Source: Nanobdellati archaeon
GTDB lineage: Archaea > B1Sed10-29 > JAGVWA01
NCBI GenBank assembly: GCA_018304505.1
Contig: JAGVWA010000003.1
Span: forward strand, 1 to 58,213
DNA length: 58,213 bases
Reading direction: 5' to 3'
The notes under the pieces are model-generated. The model ran no database searches, was not told the DNA's origin, and was given only the letters and a program-made list of their open reading frames with translations. Shown one piece after another: positions 1 to 8,235 of the stretch. A program made the position numbers and the translations under genes. How positions within the stretch are numbered: the stretch's first letter is position 1; every line of letters starts with the position of its first letter.

Positions 1-103
1 CGCCGCAATATACAAATACGAAGACCACGCCGGAGTACCCCCAGACGAAAAAAGAAACAACACCAAACGCGACGAAACAGAACTAGACATAATACTCGTG
101 TAA
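1..103 (+). CDS. C-terminal end of an unidentified protein (partial)
   Basis: An open frame enters from the left edge and ends at TAA 101-103, giving about 33 residues ending in TELDIILV. The piece is hydrophilic and rich in charged residues. I do not recognise the family. It converges with the small gene that follows on the minus strand, only 19 bases away. Confidence 0.45.
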   Translation, partial: AAIYKYEDHAGVPPDEKRNNTKRDETELDIILV

Positions 104-122
104 AAAAACGCATACAAAGGCT

Positions 123-446
123 TTAGACGCCCCAAAAGTAGTCCTTCAAGTCTAGCTCAGAAAACATCAATCTATGGTTGCCCCAGAGCTCCCTGAGCTG
201 CTCTGTGGCCTGCTCGGCCTTCCACCTAGCGTTTTCATATCCCTCTGTGTCAGACTGAAATGAACCAAGGCCATACCTTTGCCTGACGCCAATGTCCAAA
301 AGCGCATCACTACCCAATGAAACTTCTTCAACAAGCCTTCCTTCAAGCGACCTCGCGAGTTCACGGCCCTTGCCAAAATCGCGCTCTGCACGGGCTGTGT
401 TGATTTCACCCATCTTCCGCTCAAAAACTTCTTGATCAAGCCACAT
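123..446 (-). CDS. Small orphan protein with Met-Trp start
   Basis: About 107 residues, hydrophilic, mostly helical in appearance and rich in Glu/Arg, with no signal peptide or membrane segment. I do not recognise a family. The frame can start at GTG 455 or ATG 446. I prefer 446 because a GAGTGA stretch lies just before it and because the protein then begins MWLDQ, like nine other small unknowns in this window. It follows the gene at 452-781 on the same strand with a few bases of spacing, so the two probably share a transcript and may be translationally coupled. Confidence 0.6.
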   Translation of the reverse strand: MWLDQEVFERKMGEINTARAERDFGKGRELARSLEGRLVEEVSLGSDALLDIGVRQRYGLGSFQSDTEGYENARWKAEQATEQLRELWGNHRLMFSELDLKDYFWGV

Positions 447-451
447 TTTTT

Positions 452-781
452 TCACTCGCCTGAAATCGCTTCTAAGAAAGCTCGGTCATTAACAGACACC
501 GGGTCGTCATTGCCAAGTGCCGCGATTCTTTTTTCAAGCTTTCCCATTAACTCATCTTTAAGTCCTTCTGCATCTCGGTTTTTTTCGCCGTCGGTAACGT
601 GCGTCCACTTCCCGTCCGCGTCATACGTCAGCAGCGACCCACCGTCAAGGGCGAAAATTTTGATGGCGCTTCTAAAGTCCCGCTTGATTTCAAGTGTGGC
701 TGTGTTTACGCACGCCAGGGACACGTCTTTCAGTTCCCTCAATTTCGGCGATCCTGACTCTACTGTTTCTCTGTCCCACAT
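452..781 (-). CDS. Small orphan protein with Met-Trp start
   Basis: 109 residues beginning MWDRETV, acidic and soluble, with a central stretch LLTYDADGKW and a helical C-terminal half. No known domain is visible. It is the first gene of a two-gene minus-strand unit with 123-446. It is divergent from 869-1129, whose product also begins Met-Trp, and the 87-base spacer between them must hold both promoters. Function unknown. Confidence 0.6.
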   Translation of the reverse strand: MWDRETVESGSPKLRELKDVSLACVNTATLEIKRDFRSAIKIFALDGGSLLTYDADGKWTHVTDGEKNRDAEGLKDELMGKLEKRIAALGNDDPVSVNDRAFLEAISGE

Positions 782-868
782 ACTAACTTCACATTATGGT
801 TTTTCAATTCAGGGAAATAAAAACATTTGCATATATCTTTAAATACATCTCGTTGCATAAATGAACAT

Positions 869-1129
869 ATGTGGAACATAACGACCGCATATCGGGGAGA
901 TAACGACTTCGACACCATTATACAACGACTAGGCGGCTTAACGCGGCTGGAAGAAACAGTGATTCCAGCTATCTGTGACCCTATTCCAGAACGCTTCGCA
1001 CTAGTAAACGGCCAGAGGCGAGAGGTCGCAGACCTGGCAATCAACCAGCGCAGGGGCCAAATCCAAGAAATCGTTCTCTATACTGGCGAGGATTTCGAAA
1101 CCGGTCTGTTGAATACGGGGCAAGCATAA
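869..1129 (+). CDS. Small orphan protein with Met-Trp start
   Basis: 86 residues from ATG 869 (MWNITTAY). The frame is open further upstream, but a TATA-like TTTAAATA at about 838-845 lies some 25 bases before 869, which favours this start and a leaderless mRNA. The product is soluble with no recognised domain. It is divergent from another Met-Trp gene (452-781). Confidence 0.6.
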   Translation: MWNITTAYRGDNDFDTIIQRLGGLTRLEETVIPAICDPIPERFALVNGQRREVADLAINQRRGQIQEIVLYTGEDFETGLLNTGQA

Positions 1130-1174
1130 GCGCTACAAACAAAGATACTTATTCTCCAAGATCCTTGATAGTGC

Positions 1175-1363
1175 ATGGAAGTGGAATTCGACCCAAACTT
1201 AAAGTGCTACATGGACACCTTTGGGGGGAAAATCAATCACCTGAACCCTGAATTCATTGCAGAGCTAAAAAAACTCGACGCACAGGCTGAAGCAGGCATA
1301 AAAAGCGGCAAGCTCAAGCCCATGGCGCGCGCGGAACGCAGAAAGGCCTTCGGGTTGGAGTGA
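1175..1363 (+). CDS. Small hypothetical protein, 62 residues
   Basis: A short basic/acidic protein with FDPNLKCYMDTFGG near the start and a lysine-rich tail. A TATA-like ATACTTATT lies at about 1144-1152, roughly 25 bases before the ATG. No family recognised. It sits directly before the repeat and promoter region of the first orc1 gene. Confidence 0.5.
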   Translation: MEVEFDPNLKCYMDTFGGKINHLNPEFIAELKKLDAQAEAGIKSGKLKPMARAERRKAFGLE

Positions 1364-1381
1364 CTCGAAAAAGGGCCGCGC

Positions 1382-1416
1382 GTAGTGTAAGACGCTGCAG
1401 TGTGTAGTGTAAGACG
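1382..1416 (+). repeat. Direct repeat pair GTAGTGTAAGACG upstream of orc1
   Basis: Two perfect 13-base copies at 1382-1394 and 1404-1416, start to start 22 bases (about two helical turns). They lie 10-45 bases upstream of the TATA-like TTTATATT at 1427-1434 that should drive orc1. The same word recurs at 25613-25625 (one mismatch) and 26290-26302, the latter upstream of the PolD small-subunit gene. It could be a regulator site, an initiator-binding box or a duplication scar. Confidence 0.7.
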
Positions 1417-1454
1417 GCCCAAAAGCTTTATATTCTCGGAAAGCTTATGCTTCC

Positions 1455-2483
1455 ATGATTACAATGACGCAAAACTTGTTCTATCAGAAGGAAAAAATCG
1501 TTATCAAGAACGAGATGCCCCTGCTAGAGGCCTTCGTGCCCGAGGAAATCCAGCACCGGGACGGGCAAAAACAGTTTGTGGCCCAAGCGCTGCAGCCAGC
1601 GATACAGAACATGAAGACCAGGAACGTGTTTATACACGGGCCAACAGGCACTGGCAAGACCCTGCTGACGCAGTGGATCATGAATGAGCTGAAACAGCAC
1701 TGCGATGTAAAGACAGCATATGTCAATTGTTGGAAAAAGAACACGCCACACGCCGTGCTGCAAGATGTGTTTTCACAGATCAACATATTTACCAATTACA
1801 GGCACTCGATTTCAGAACTGATGGACAAGCTAGACAAGTTCCAGCAGGACAACCGCTTGATTCTGTGCCTTGACGAAGTAGACGCCATGACTGACGATTC
1901 CCTGCTGTACGACCTCGCGCGCTCGAAAACTGGGCTGATAATGATTTCCAACGACCAGTACGCACTCATGAATCTGGACTCGCGAATCAAGAGCTCGCTG
2001 GCCAGCGAGACTATCGAGTTTCCGGCATACAGGGCCTCAGAGATCGCGGACATACTAAAGCAGCGCATCGACTATGCCTTAATGCGGGGCGCGATAAAGC
2101 AAAAGGAAATCGACACGATTGCGCGAATCAGCAGCGGCGACGTCAGAATCGCTATAGAAACCCTAAGAAAGGCCGCGCTGTTCGCAGAACAACAGGATGT
2201 GGTACAGATCACGCAGGAGCACATCGAAAAGAGCTTCGGCACAACAAGGTACTACCGTAAAACCGAGGCCTTGAAGAGGCTGAATCCTCATGAGAAATCG
2301 CTTTACCTGATTTTGGAAAAGCACGGCGAGCTGAAGACGCAGGAGCTGTACGAACGGTACTTGGAAGACGTCGATAAACCCACAACTGACAGGTCATACC
2401 GGAATTACATGAACAACATGACAAAGTTAAACCTGGTTGAGGCAGAGGGCGAATTAACTGGGCGAAGGTACAGAATCATTTAA
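1455..2483 (+). CDS. orc1: Orc1/Cdc6 family replication initiator, short form
   Basis: 342-residue AAA+ ATPase of the archaeal origin-binding Orc1/Cdc6 family. Walker A is GPTGTGKT (residues 62-69), Walker B is LILCLDEVD (135-143), followed by sensor regions and a C-terminal winged-helix part (about 260-342). It is shorter than the second copy at 33694-34899 (401 residues) and lacks part of that copy's N-terminal extension. A TATA-like box at 1427-1434 supports the start. The direct repeats just upstream make this a candidate origin or autoregulatory region, as archaeal orc1 genes often flank origins. That role is inference. Confidence 0.9.
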   Translation: MITMTQNLFYQKEKIVIKNEMPLLEAFVPEEIQHRDGQKQFVAQALQPAIQNMKTRNVFIHGPTGTGKTLLTQWIMNELKQHCDVKTAYVNCWKKNTPHAVLQDVFSQINIFTNYRHSISELMDKLDKFQQDNRLILCLDEVDAMTDDSLLYDLARSKTGLIMISNDQYALMNLDSRIKSSLASETIEFPAYRASEIADILKQRIDYALMRGAIKQKEIDTIARISSGDVRIAIETLRKAALFAEQQDVVQITQEHIEKSFGTTRYYRKTEALKRLNPHEKSLYLILEKHGELKTQELYERYLEDVDKPTTDRSYRNYMNNMTKLNLVEAEGELTGRRYRII

Positions 2484-2509
2484 TACCCCAAAGTACACAA
2501 TGAAGATGC

Positions 2510-3706
2510 ATGGGTGCGCCGCGACTTATTGGGTCACTGTTTTTCACCTTACTCATAGTACTGACGCTGCCAACGCTTATTCTTATCGGGAGTGCAAAGC
2601 AAACCCTGCTAACGCCAGACATTTATGTGCAGACGATAGACCAGATAGAAATAACAACAATTCTCGAACAGGCAGTTGGCGCTTTTGAAGATGGGGAACC
2701 AGGGGCAGAAAAAGCGGGTCAACAACTCATAGATGCGATAAGCAACGAGCTAAAGAGCAATCCAGAAATTGAAACCGACCTGAAGGGCCAACTCAAAAAC
2801 ATCACCATTAACTTATTCTCATATGTTAACGGCGAAACGCAAGAGTTGAATACCAACATCTCACTAGTTGAAATAAAACCAGCTCTCTTGGACACCCTCA
2901 CAAATGTGATGATAGAATCAGTGCCTGATTGCGAACCAGGACAGGAACAGCAACAGGTGGAGGGTGAATCTGGTCCGTCGTGCATGACCCCTGAAGCAAA
3001 GGTGCTGTTGCCAAAAATACTGGCTGGCGAGGAAATCTCAAACGAGGACGTTGTAAGTGCCATTCCTGCGTGCGGTTTGTTCGAGCTACCTCAGCTCGAG
3101 GGGCCGTTGCCAAGCTGCGTGACCGAACAAAGCCGACAGAAGCTGCTGCAGCAACTAAATGAACAGGGCTTCGACATCCGGGAAATGATCAGTGGAACCG
3201 ATGGAATCGGCAGGCCAGGCGAAACTGCTGATCTCGGTAGCGGTTTCGGCCAGGGACTTCCGGATTCTGTTGAATTGATTCCCAATGGGCCCCAAATTCA
3301 GCAAGTAAGGGAAGTCGTTGCAATGATCAACACAGCCATAGTTGGCTCACTCATTACGATATTAGTATTGCTAGCATTACTCTTTTTCATCAACCGCAAG
3401 TCGAAGAAACTCAAGTTGCGCTGGGTAGGTTTACCCTTGCTGATTTCGTCATTGCTGCTCGGCGGTTTGTTGTTCAGCGCATCAATGCTCACCCCCCAGC
3501 TCTTCAGCCAACTCGAGAAACAGCTAAGCGGCGCGCCTGCCTTCGCAACCACCATGCTTACAGGAATTCTAAACTCGCTTATAACCCGGATCTTCATAAA
3601 CCTGGAAATTGCCGCCGGCGTGTTGTTCGTAATTGGGCTCGCGCTGGTTGCTTACTCATTCCTTGCTGCCAAAAAGGTGGGAAAGGAGGGGAACCGCGAC
3701 AAGTAA
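2510..3706 (+). CDS. Membrane protein with duplicated Cys-pair extracellular region
   Basis: 398 residues. One N-terminal hydrophobic helix (about 6-28) is followed by a roughly 235-residue acidic region that should lie outside the membrane, then three hydrophobic segments (about 272-293, 303-325, 363-387) and a short basic tail. The outer region holds two similar blocks, each with a Cys pair ending in PSC (PDC..PSCMTPEAK and PAC..PSCVTEQSR), which suggests an internal duplication with two disulfides. No named family recognised. It starts 26 bases after orc1 and may be co-transcribed. Confidence 0.75.
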   Translation: MGAPRLIGSLFFTLLIVLTLPTLILIGSAKQTLLTPDIYVQTIDQIEITTILEQAVGAFEDGEPGAEKAGQQLIDAISNELKSNPEIETDLKGQLKNITINLFSYVNGETQELNTNISLVEIKPALLDTLTNVMIESVPDCEPGQEQQQVEGESGPSCMTPEAKVLLPKILAGEEISNEDVVSAIPACGLFELPQLEGPLPSCVTEQSRQKLLQQLNEQGFDIREMISGTDGIGRPGETADLGSGFGQGLPDSVELIPNGPQIQQVREVVAMINTAIVGSLITILVLLALLFFINRKSKKLKLRWVGLPLLISSLLLGGLLFSASMLTPQLFSQLEKQLSGAPAFATTMLTGILNSLITRIFINLEIAAGVLFVIGLALVAYSFLAAKKVGKEGNRDK

Positions 3707-3840
3707 TTCCCATTGGCTGGGTGAGCCTGTTCCCCCTTATCCCTTTTTTACGAGATCGGGTTTTTCGTAGCCATTTGGTCTTCTCCTTCACTTAGGTTAC
3801 AATTAGTTTATACCACTGGTATATATATAACTTAGGTGTA

Positions 3841-3866
3841 TTTAGATATCATAATATGATAGACAA
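3841..3866. promoter_or_regulatory. Palindromic operator candidate, copy 1
   Basis: Centred on TATCAT-AAT-ATGATA (3847-3861), a perfect 6-base inverted repeat. It lies just upstream of the TATA-like CTTAAATATTC (about 3877-3887) of the regulator at 3905. A near-identical 26-base element occurs at 21211-21236 upstream of a HTH/RelE-like module; 23 of 26 positions match. Confidence 0.7.
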
Positions 3867-3904
3867 AGGCATTTGGCTTAAATATTCTGACAATTGGTGC
3901 TCAA

Positions 3905-4498
3905 ATGGCGCAGAGGAAAAAAGTCGAAAAAAAACGGATTGACGACGATGTACGCCTTGACGTACTAGCGTGCCTGTTCGAAAAGGGCTGCCTTGTACCG
4001 AATTTGGAGAAAATACAGAAACTTACCGGGTACCATAAAAGCACGATCAAGGCCAGCATCAACTTCCTGGCTGAAAAGGAGGTCCTAACTAGCTTCCAGC
4101 CCATGATCAACCACAAAAAATACGGTTTAAACGTAATTGCCTATACCTTAATGAAGACCGACATGAGCCAAAAGGACACCATAAAAAAGATCGAGGAAAA
4201 CGTTGACAGGGACAAAAATTTAATTTTCCTGAGTTCCGTAATCGGTGGTGGCAACTGGAACATGATCTCAACGCATTTATACCCTAGTGTGGAGGAATTC
4301 AGCCTGGGCCTGCAAAACAGGTACTATGCAAAGATCCCAGAACTTAGCAATTTCATCCAAGACAGAATGATATTCTACAAGACGGCGCCGATTTTGCACA
4401 GCAAAACCTACTCAAAGGCCGCCATCGAGATACTGAAAAAACAGCGCGCTCCGGGGAAGTTAAATAAACGGGGCAAAGTCATGGCCCCACTGCTTTAG
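3905..4498 (+). CDS. Winged-helix transcriptional regulator, Lrp-like
   Basis: 197 residues, basic at both ends. A HTH region (about 15-62, with YHKSTIKASINFL as the recognition-helix part) is followed by a ligand-binding-like beta-alpha domain (about 70-150), the layout of Lrp/AsnC regulators. A TATA-like box about 25 bases upstream supports ATG 3905, and the palindrome at 3841-3866 fits autoregulation. Its 3' end overlaps the next gene tail to tail by 39 bases (4460-4498). That gene is a tandem Lrp-type regulator, so the two may be functionally linked. Confidence 0.7.
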   Translation: MAQRKKVEKKRIDDDVRLDVLACLFEKGCLVPNLEKIQKLTGYHKSTIKASINFLAEKEVLTSFQPMINHKKYGLNVIAYTLMKTDMSQKDTIKKIEENVDRDKNLIFLSSVIGGGNWNMISTHLYPSVEEFSLGLQNRYYAKIPELSNFIQDRMIFYKTAPILHSKTYSKAAIEILKKQRAPGKLNKRGKVMAPLL

Positions 4499-5416
4499 CA
4501 TTTCACTGTACACGAGTACAGACCGCGTTTTCTTTATGGCGTCGCATGTGTAAACATTGCGCATGAAATCATATGCCCCTGCAACGTCCTTGTGCCGAAG
4601 GATACCGAGCAAATCGTGGCCAGCGGAGATTGTTGTCACTAAATGAATGTCCGGAAACCCACTGAGGTATTCAGCCGCCTCTGCAGTCCTGCCGGTCTCG
4701 GCATCAATGAGCAAAACAAGGGATATGCCCGCATTCAACTGCGGCAGATAGACGGGGTTCACGTCAATGCCTTTCTTCATTATTACCCGCTCATCAAGCA
4801 GGCGGTTCCACCTTTGGGCCACGGTGTTCCGGTGCGCGCCTAGCATTTCAGAAATCTCCTTGAAATTCAGCAACGGCTTTTCGAACCGGGCCCTGATGAG
4901 GTCCTTATCGAGCTTGCTCAGCCTGGTTTTCGTGAAATACTTCTCATCATCCAACCGCGTGCGGTGCATCTTGTACCTGTCAAGCACTATGGACAAAGAC
5001 CTGTGGTCGATCTCCTTCTTGTACGTGGTTTCCATCCACAACAGGAAAGCCGACAGGGCCCTGTCATCCTCATAAAAGATCTTCACAAGCAAGTCATTGC
5101 CCCCGGCTATCGCTTTTATCGAAAAGACATTCCTATGTTCCAGCAGGCCTTTTTTCAGCACGCCGAAGTGCGCGTTCCGGTTCAACTTGATGAAGAGCCA
5201 CGCCATGCCAGGCAAGCCGAACTTCAAAGGATTGAGCCTATAATAAGTGCCAGTAATGACGTGCTTGTCCCACAAGTTCCTGAGCTTGTAATTGATCGTG
5301 GTCTGGTTCAACTTCAGCTTCTCGGCAATGTGGCTCTCAGACAAATGCGCGCCCTCTATCAACAATAAGTTAAGTATTCGACGATCAACGTCAGACAATG
5401 CATAATTTTCAGGCAT
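4460..5416 (-). CDS. Tandem Lrp/AsnC-type regulator with two HTH units
   Basis: About 318 residues from ATG 5416 (MPENYALSDVDRRIL). The frame extends to 5488, but TATA-like AAATATTT at about 5433-5440 supports 5416. The protein appears to be two Lrp-like units in a row. Each has an N-terminal HTH (LSDVDRRILNLL..HIAEKL; LSKLDKDLIRARF..EISEMLGAHRNTVAQRWNRL) and a following alpha-beta effector-like domain with a GG/GHDLL turn. A tandem arrangement could allow one chain to bind a two-half-site operator alone. It converges with the Lrp-like gene at 3905. Confidence 0.75.
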   Translation of the reverse strand: MPENYALSDVDRRILNLLLIEGAHLSESHIAEKLKLNQTTINYKLRNLWDKHVITGTYYRLNPLKFGLPGMAWLFIKLNRNAHFGVLKKGLLEHRNVFSIKAIAGGNDLLVKIFYEDDRALSAFLLWMETTYKKEIDHRSLSIVLDRYKMHRTRLDDEKYFTKTRLSKLDKDLIRARFEKPLLNFKEISEMLGAHRNTVAQRWNRLLDERVIMKKGIDVNPVYLPQLNAGISLVLLIDAETGRTAEAAEYLSGFPDIHLVTTISAGHDLLGILRHKDVAGAYDFMRNVYTCDAIKKTRSVLVYSEMLKQWGHDFAPFI

Positions 5417-5572
5417 GCATACATTATGTTCTAACAAATATTTATCGATTCCCGCGCAGATGTCCAAATCCCATGAATTTGGGCACAATTTTTCATGATT
5501 TTTTAGTGCATTTTCTAGCGAGATCTTAATAATCCGCGATGCGGAATACTATATATGAGAAGGTGATGCACA

Positions 5573-5800
5573 GTGTCGGTATCAGCGTCAGTATTCATGA
5601 GAAGGTTGCCGTGGGGCACAGGGGTCATTGAGTCAGTCGCCAGCCTGTACCTGATGCTGCGCAGCGGCCTGCAGGTCATGGACATAGTTGTACTGGCAAT
5701 CCTGTCAGCCATCCTCCTCTCTGCAGGACTGAGAATACAACGCGTCAGGAAGAGATGCTCATCAATCAAGAACAAATTCAAAAAAAATCCCCACACATAA
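5573..5800 (+). CDS. Small membrane protein, 75 residues
   Basis: Starts at GTG 5573, six bases after the ribosome-binding motif AGGTGA (5561-5566). It has a hydrophobic stretch around residues 18-30, a clear membrane helix at about 35-52 and a very basic C-terminus. Family unknown. A TATA-like ACTATATATG at about 5548-5557 is close to the gene. Confidence 0.5.
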   Translation: MSVSASVFMRRLPWGTGVIESVASLYLMLRSGLQVMDIVVLAILSAILLSAGLRIQRVRKRCSSIKNKFKKNPHT

Positions 5801-6028
5801 CATACGGGTGAGTCAGTCCACACATATCCAAGAGGGAGGGGCCAACAAAACCGCATGTGGGAAAGGCACTAATGCATTAAACGCAAGCCCCCTCCCCCAA
5901 CAAAAAAAACACACAAGGCATTCGCGGCCGGGCCACTTAGACCCGGAAAGAGAACCGCTAGAGGACAGGGAGTTCACAGAACGCCACCTTGGCGACTAAG
6001 AAAAAAACTAATCAAACAAACTCAAATT

Positions 6029-6042
6029 AACCCGGCCGGGTT
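6029..6042. promoter_or_regulatory. 14-base perfect palindrome before the AlbA_2 gene
   Basis: AACCCGGCCGGGTT is a perfect GC-rich palindrome in otherwise A/T-rich DNA, 9 bases upstream of the TATA-like TTTATATA (6051-6058) that precedes the gene at 6083. Its position suits a repressor or activator site next to TFB/TBP. The AlbA_2 protein downstream, which ends in a DNA-binding domain, is an obvious candidate ligand. Confidence 0.55.
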
Positions 6043-6082
6043 CTGTACATTTTATATAAAACAACGTCTACAAAAAGCAAAC

Positions 6083-7456
6083 ATGAAAATAATGGAATCC
6101 GAAACAACAGAATTGAAAAAATCAACATCCGAACTAAAAGAAGCAATAATTTCCATCACATCCATACTAAACAAACACCCCTCAGGAGAAATCTATTTTG
6201 GCATTAAAAATGACGGTGGGGTAATTGGACAGCAATTTAGTGGAAAAACAATACGAAACATAAGCAAGTCTATTTCTGACCACATAGAACCCAAAATATT
6301 CCCAGAAATCCAAGAGATATGTACAAACAACAAGAAATGTATCCGCATCAGATTTTCGGGAACTGACTCCCCATACTATGCTTACGGCAGGCCTTATATC
6401 CGTGTTGGAGACGAAGACAGACAACTTAGTGCAAAGGAACTTGAGAACATTATCCTAGAGAAAAACATGCACAGAATGCAATGGGACAATGAACCCCATA
6501 AAAACGCAACAGTGAAAGATATAAGTACAATAAAACTAAAAAAATTCCTTAAAAAGGCAGGTTTAAAATACACTTCAACATATACCTCCCTTGAAAAACT
6601 AGGTCTCCTAAAAGGCAAGAAATTACGAAACGCGTCCCTTGCTCTATTTGCCAAAAAACCAGAAAGATTCTTTTCAAACACAAGCTTGCAGTGTGCTGTT
6701 TTTGCTACCGAAACAACCTCCGTAATTATTGACCGGCAAGAATTCACAGGCGATCTCTTTCAACTCATAGATAAAGCGGAGGAGTACATCTTAAAAAACA
6801 CTCATATTGGAATGAAAATCAGTGGCCTTCGCAGAATAGATATACCTGAAATCAATCAAGAAGCCTTTAGGGAGGCAATCATCAATGCATTTTACCACAG
6901 GGATTATAGAGAGAATGGCGGCGTTAGCATCGCTGTTTTCATGGATAGATTAGAAATACGGAGTCCGGGGGGTCTTTATGGCGGACTAACAATAGAAAAG
7001 ATCAGAGAAGAGATGGTCTCGCGAAGAAGAAACGAACTCCTTGCTGATATGTTCCGTAATGTGCATTACGTGGAAAAATGGGGTCGCGGCATTAGCCTAA
7101 TGCTTTCAAAAGAACCAAAAACACGATTCAAGGAAGTTGCCAACACTTTCATCACAATTTTCCCGAGAAAGCACGCAGCGAAAACTAGGGTAAAAACTAG
7201 GATAAAAACTAGGGTAAACGCCAAAGAGAAAATAATTGCACTCATGGAGAAACACCCCTCAATAACACGAAAAGAATTAGCCCAACGTATGGGTTTAACG
7301 ATTAAAGGCATCGATTGGAACATAAAAAATCTAAAAGGAGGAGGAATCTTAAAAAGAATCGGTTCCAGAAAAATCGGTCACTGGCATGTTATAAAACGCA
7401 AAAGCAAACAATCAACAAAATCGAAAACCCCACCTAAGAAAAAAATTCCTCGTTGA
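6083..7456 (+). CDS. AlbA_2 (Schlafen-type) / RecG-like ATPase regulator with C-terminal HTH
   Basis: 457 residues in the architecture of putative transcriptional regulators with a divergent AAA_4/AlbA_2 domain. The N-terminal AlbA_2 part (about 4-125) starts MESETTELKKS and contains GEIYFGIKNDG and the conserved YIRVGDE. A HATPase_c_4-like part (about 250-350) includes NAFYHRDY and EKWGRGI, and a C-terminal winged helix (about 385-435) contains ELAQRMGL. Three near-repeats of KTRV/KTRI form the linker. The gene is more A/T-rich than its neighbours, which suggests horizontal acquisition. A TATA box about 25 bases upstream supports 6083. It overlaps the next gene tail to tail by 23 bases. Confidence 0.85.
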   Translation: MKIMESETTELKKSTSELKEAIISITSILNKHPSGEIYFGIKNDGGVIGQQFSGKTIRNISKSISDHIEPKIFPEIQEICTNNKKCIRIRFSGTDSPYYAYGRPYIRVGDEDRQLSAKELENIILEKNMHRMQWDNEPHKNATVKDISTIKLKKFLKKAGLKYTSTYTSLEKLGLLKGKKLRNASLALFAKKPERFFSNTSLQCAVFATETTSVIIDRQEFTGDLFQLIDKAEEYILKNTHIGMKISGLRRIDIPEINQEAFREAIINAFYHRDYRENGGVSIAVFMDRLEIRSPGGLYGGLTIEKIREEMVSRRRNELLADMFRNVHYVEKWGRGISLMLSKEPKTRFKEVANTFITIFPRKHAAKTRVKTRIKTRVNAKEKIIALMEKHPSITRKELAQRMGLTIKGIDWNIKNLKGGGILKRIGSRKIGHWHVIKRKSKQSTKSKTPPKKKIPR

Positions 7457-8183
7457 CTACTGTCACGTTGGGGTCGACTTCTATGCCCTCAAGGTAATCA
7501 TACCAGTAAACCACTATGCCTCTGCCGAACAAATTGACGTAGGGCTGCAGCTGCTTCTTGTAGTGCTTCCGCAACTCATCCCTATCGCCGAAACTCGCCT
7601 TGCTCTCGATCCAATTCGCGGTAATGCCATTGATCCTCTCAGGCTTCTGGAAAAGAAAATCAGGGGTTTTCTCATGCAGACCGCGCTCGATAATCTGCGC
7701 CTGTGTCAAAAACCGATAGCCTCTGCGGGTTAGCCACTGCTCAAGCCGGTGCTCTGCGTTCTCGCCGTTCTTTGTCTGAATATCGGCAGCCCACGGCGCA
7801 TACACAAAATCAGTATCCACAACTTCCTTGATCTCCTTCTTGAGGCTCGAATCCTTAATTGAATCCGGGTTCAGCAGAAGCCCCCTGACCTCCGTTTTCG
7901 TGAACCCCTCATGCAGTAAAATGAAACCCGCCATCAGCACTGGCGAGAATTTTTCCTTCTCCGCGATCTTCTTAATCGTCATGCCACGCTTCCATTCCTT
8001 ATAGAAATACTCGCTCTTTTTCTTAAGCCTGTGAAAATTCTTTAGCACAAGCTTTACCTGCTTTCTCCCCAGAATGTTGTAAAGCATGTCTTTTCGATAG
8101 CCTGCACGCTTGTGCAAATCCTCAAGATCCTTCAAAGAATTCAAGCGGTCGAGAATAAATTGGTATTCCTCTTGCTGCATCAC
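7434..8183 (-). CDS. TPD-motif nuclease-like protein, archaeal relative of CDIN1/C15orf41
   Basis: 249 residues. The N-terminal half is helical with HTH-like segments (MTIKKIAEKEKFSPVLMAGF). The C-terminal half has a restriction-endonuclease-like core with KTPDFLF (about 173-179) and WIESKASFGD (about 191-200), the TPD and E-x-K signature of the TPD family that includes human CDIN1. Members are thought to be PD-(D/E)xK nucleases; a substrate cannot be read from the sequence. The promoter TATTATACC (8204-8211 on the minus strand) is about 25 bases upstream and is shared with the divergent bud32 gene. Confidence 0.8.
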   Translation of the reverse strand: MMQQEEYQFILDRLNSLKDLEDLHKRAGYRKDMLYNILGRKQVKLVLKNFHRLKKKSEYFYKEWKRGMTIKKIAEKEKFSPVLMAGFILLHEGFTKTEVRGLLLNPDSIKDSSLKKEIKEVVDTDFVYAPWAADIQTKNGENAEHRLEQWLTRRGYRFLTQAQIIERGLHEKTPDFLFQKPERINGITANWIESKASFGDRDELRKHYKKQLQPYVNLFGRGIVVYWYDYLEGIEVDPNVTVVNEEFFS

Positions 8184-8235
8184 CAGAGTTTAGCAGTCAC
8201 AAGGTATAATAACATATGCGTCCCAAAATTAAAAC

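Noticed and set aside
5808-5999. 63-residue GTG-start frame in the 5801-6082 spacer
   Set aside because: Low-complexity, no ribosome site, unusual composition (many His, Pro, Arg), no promoter. I see no tRNA or convincing RNA gene there either, only the palindrome and TATA box of the next gene.
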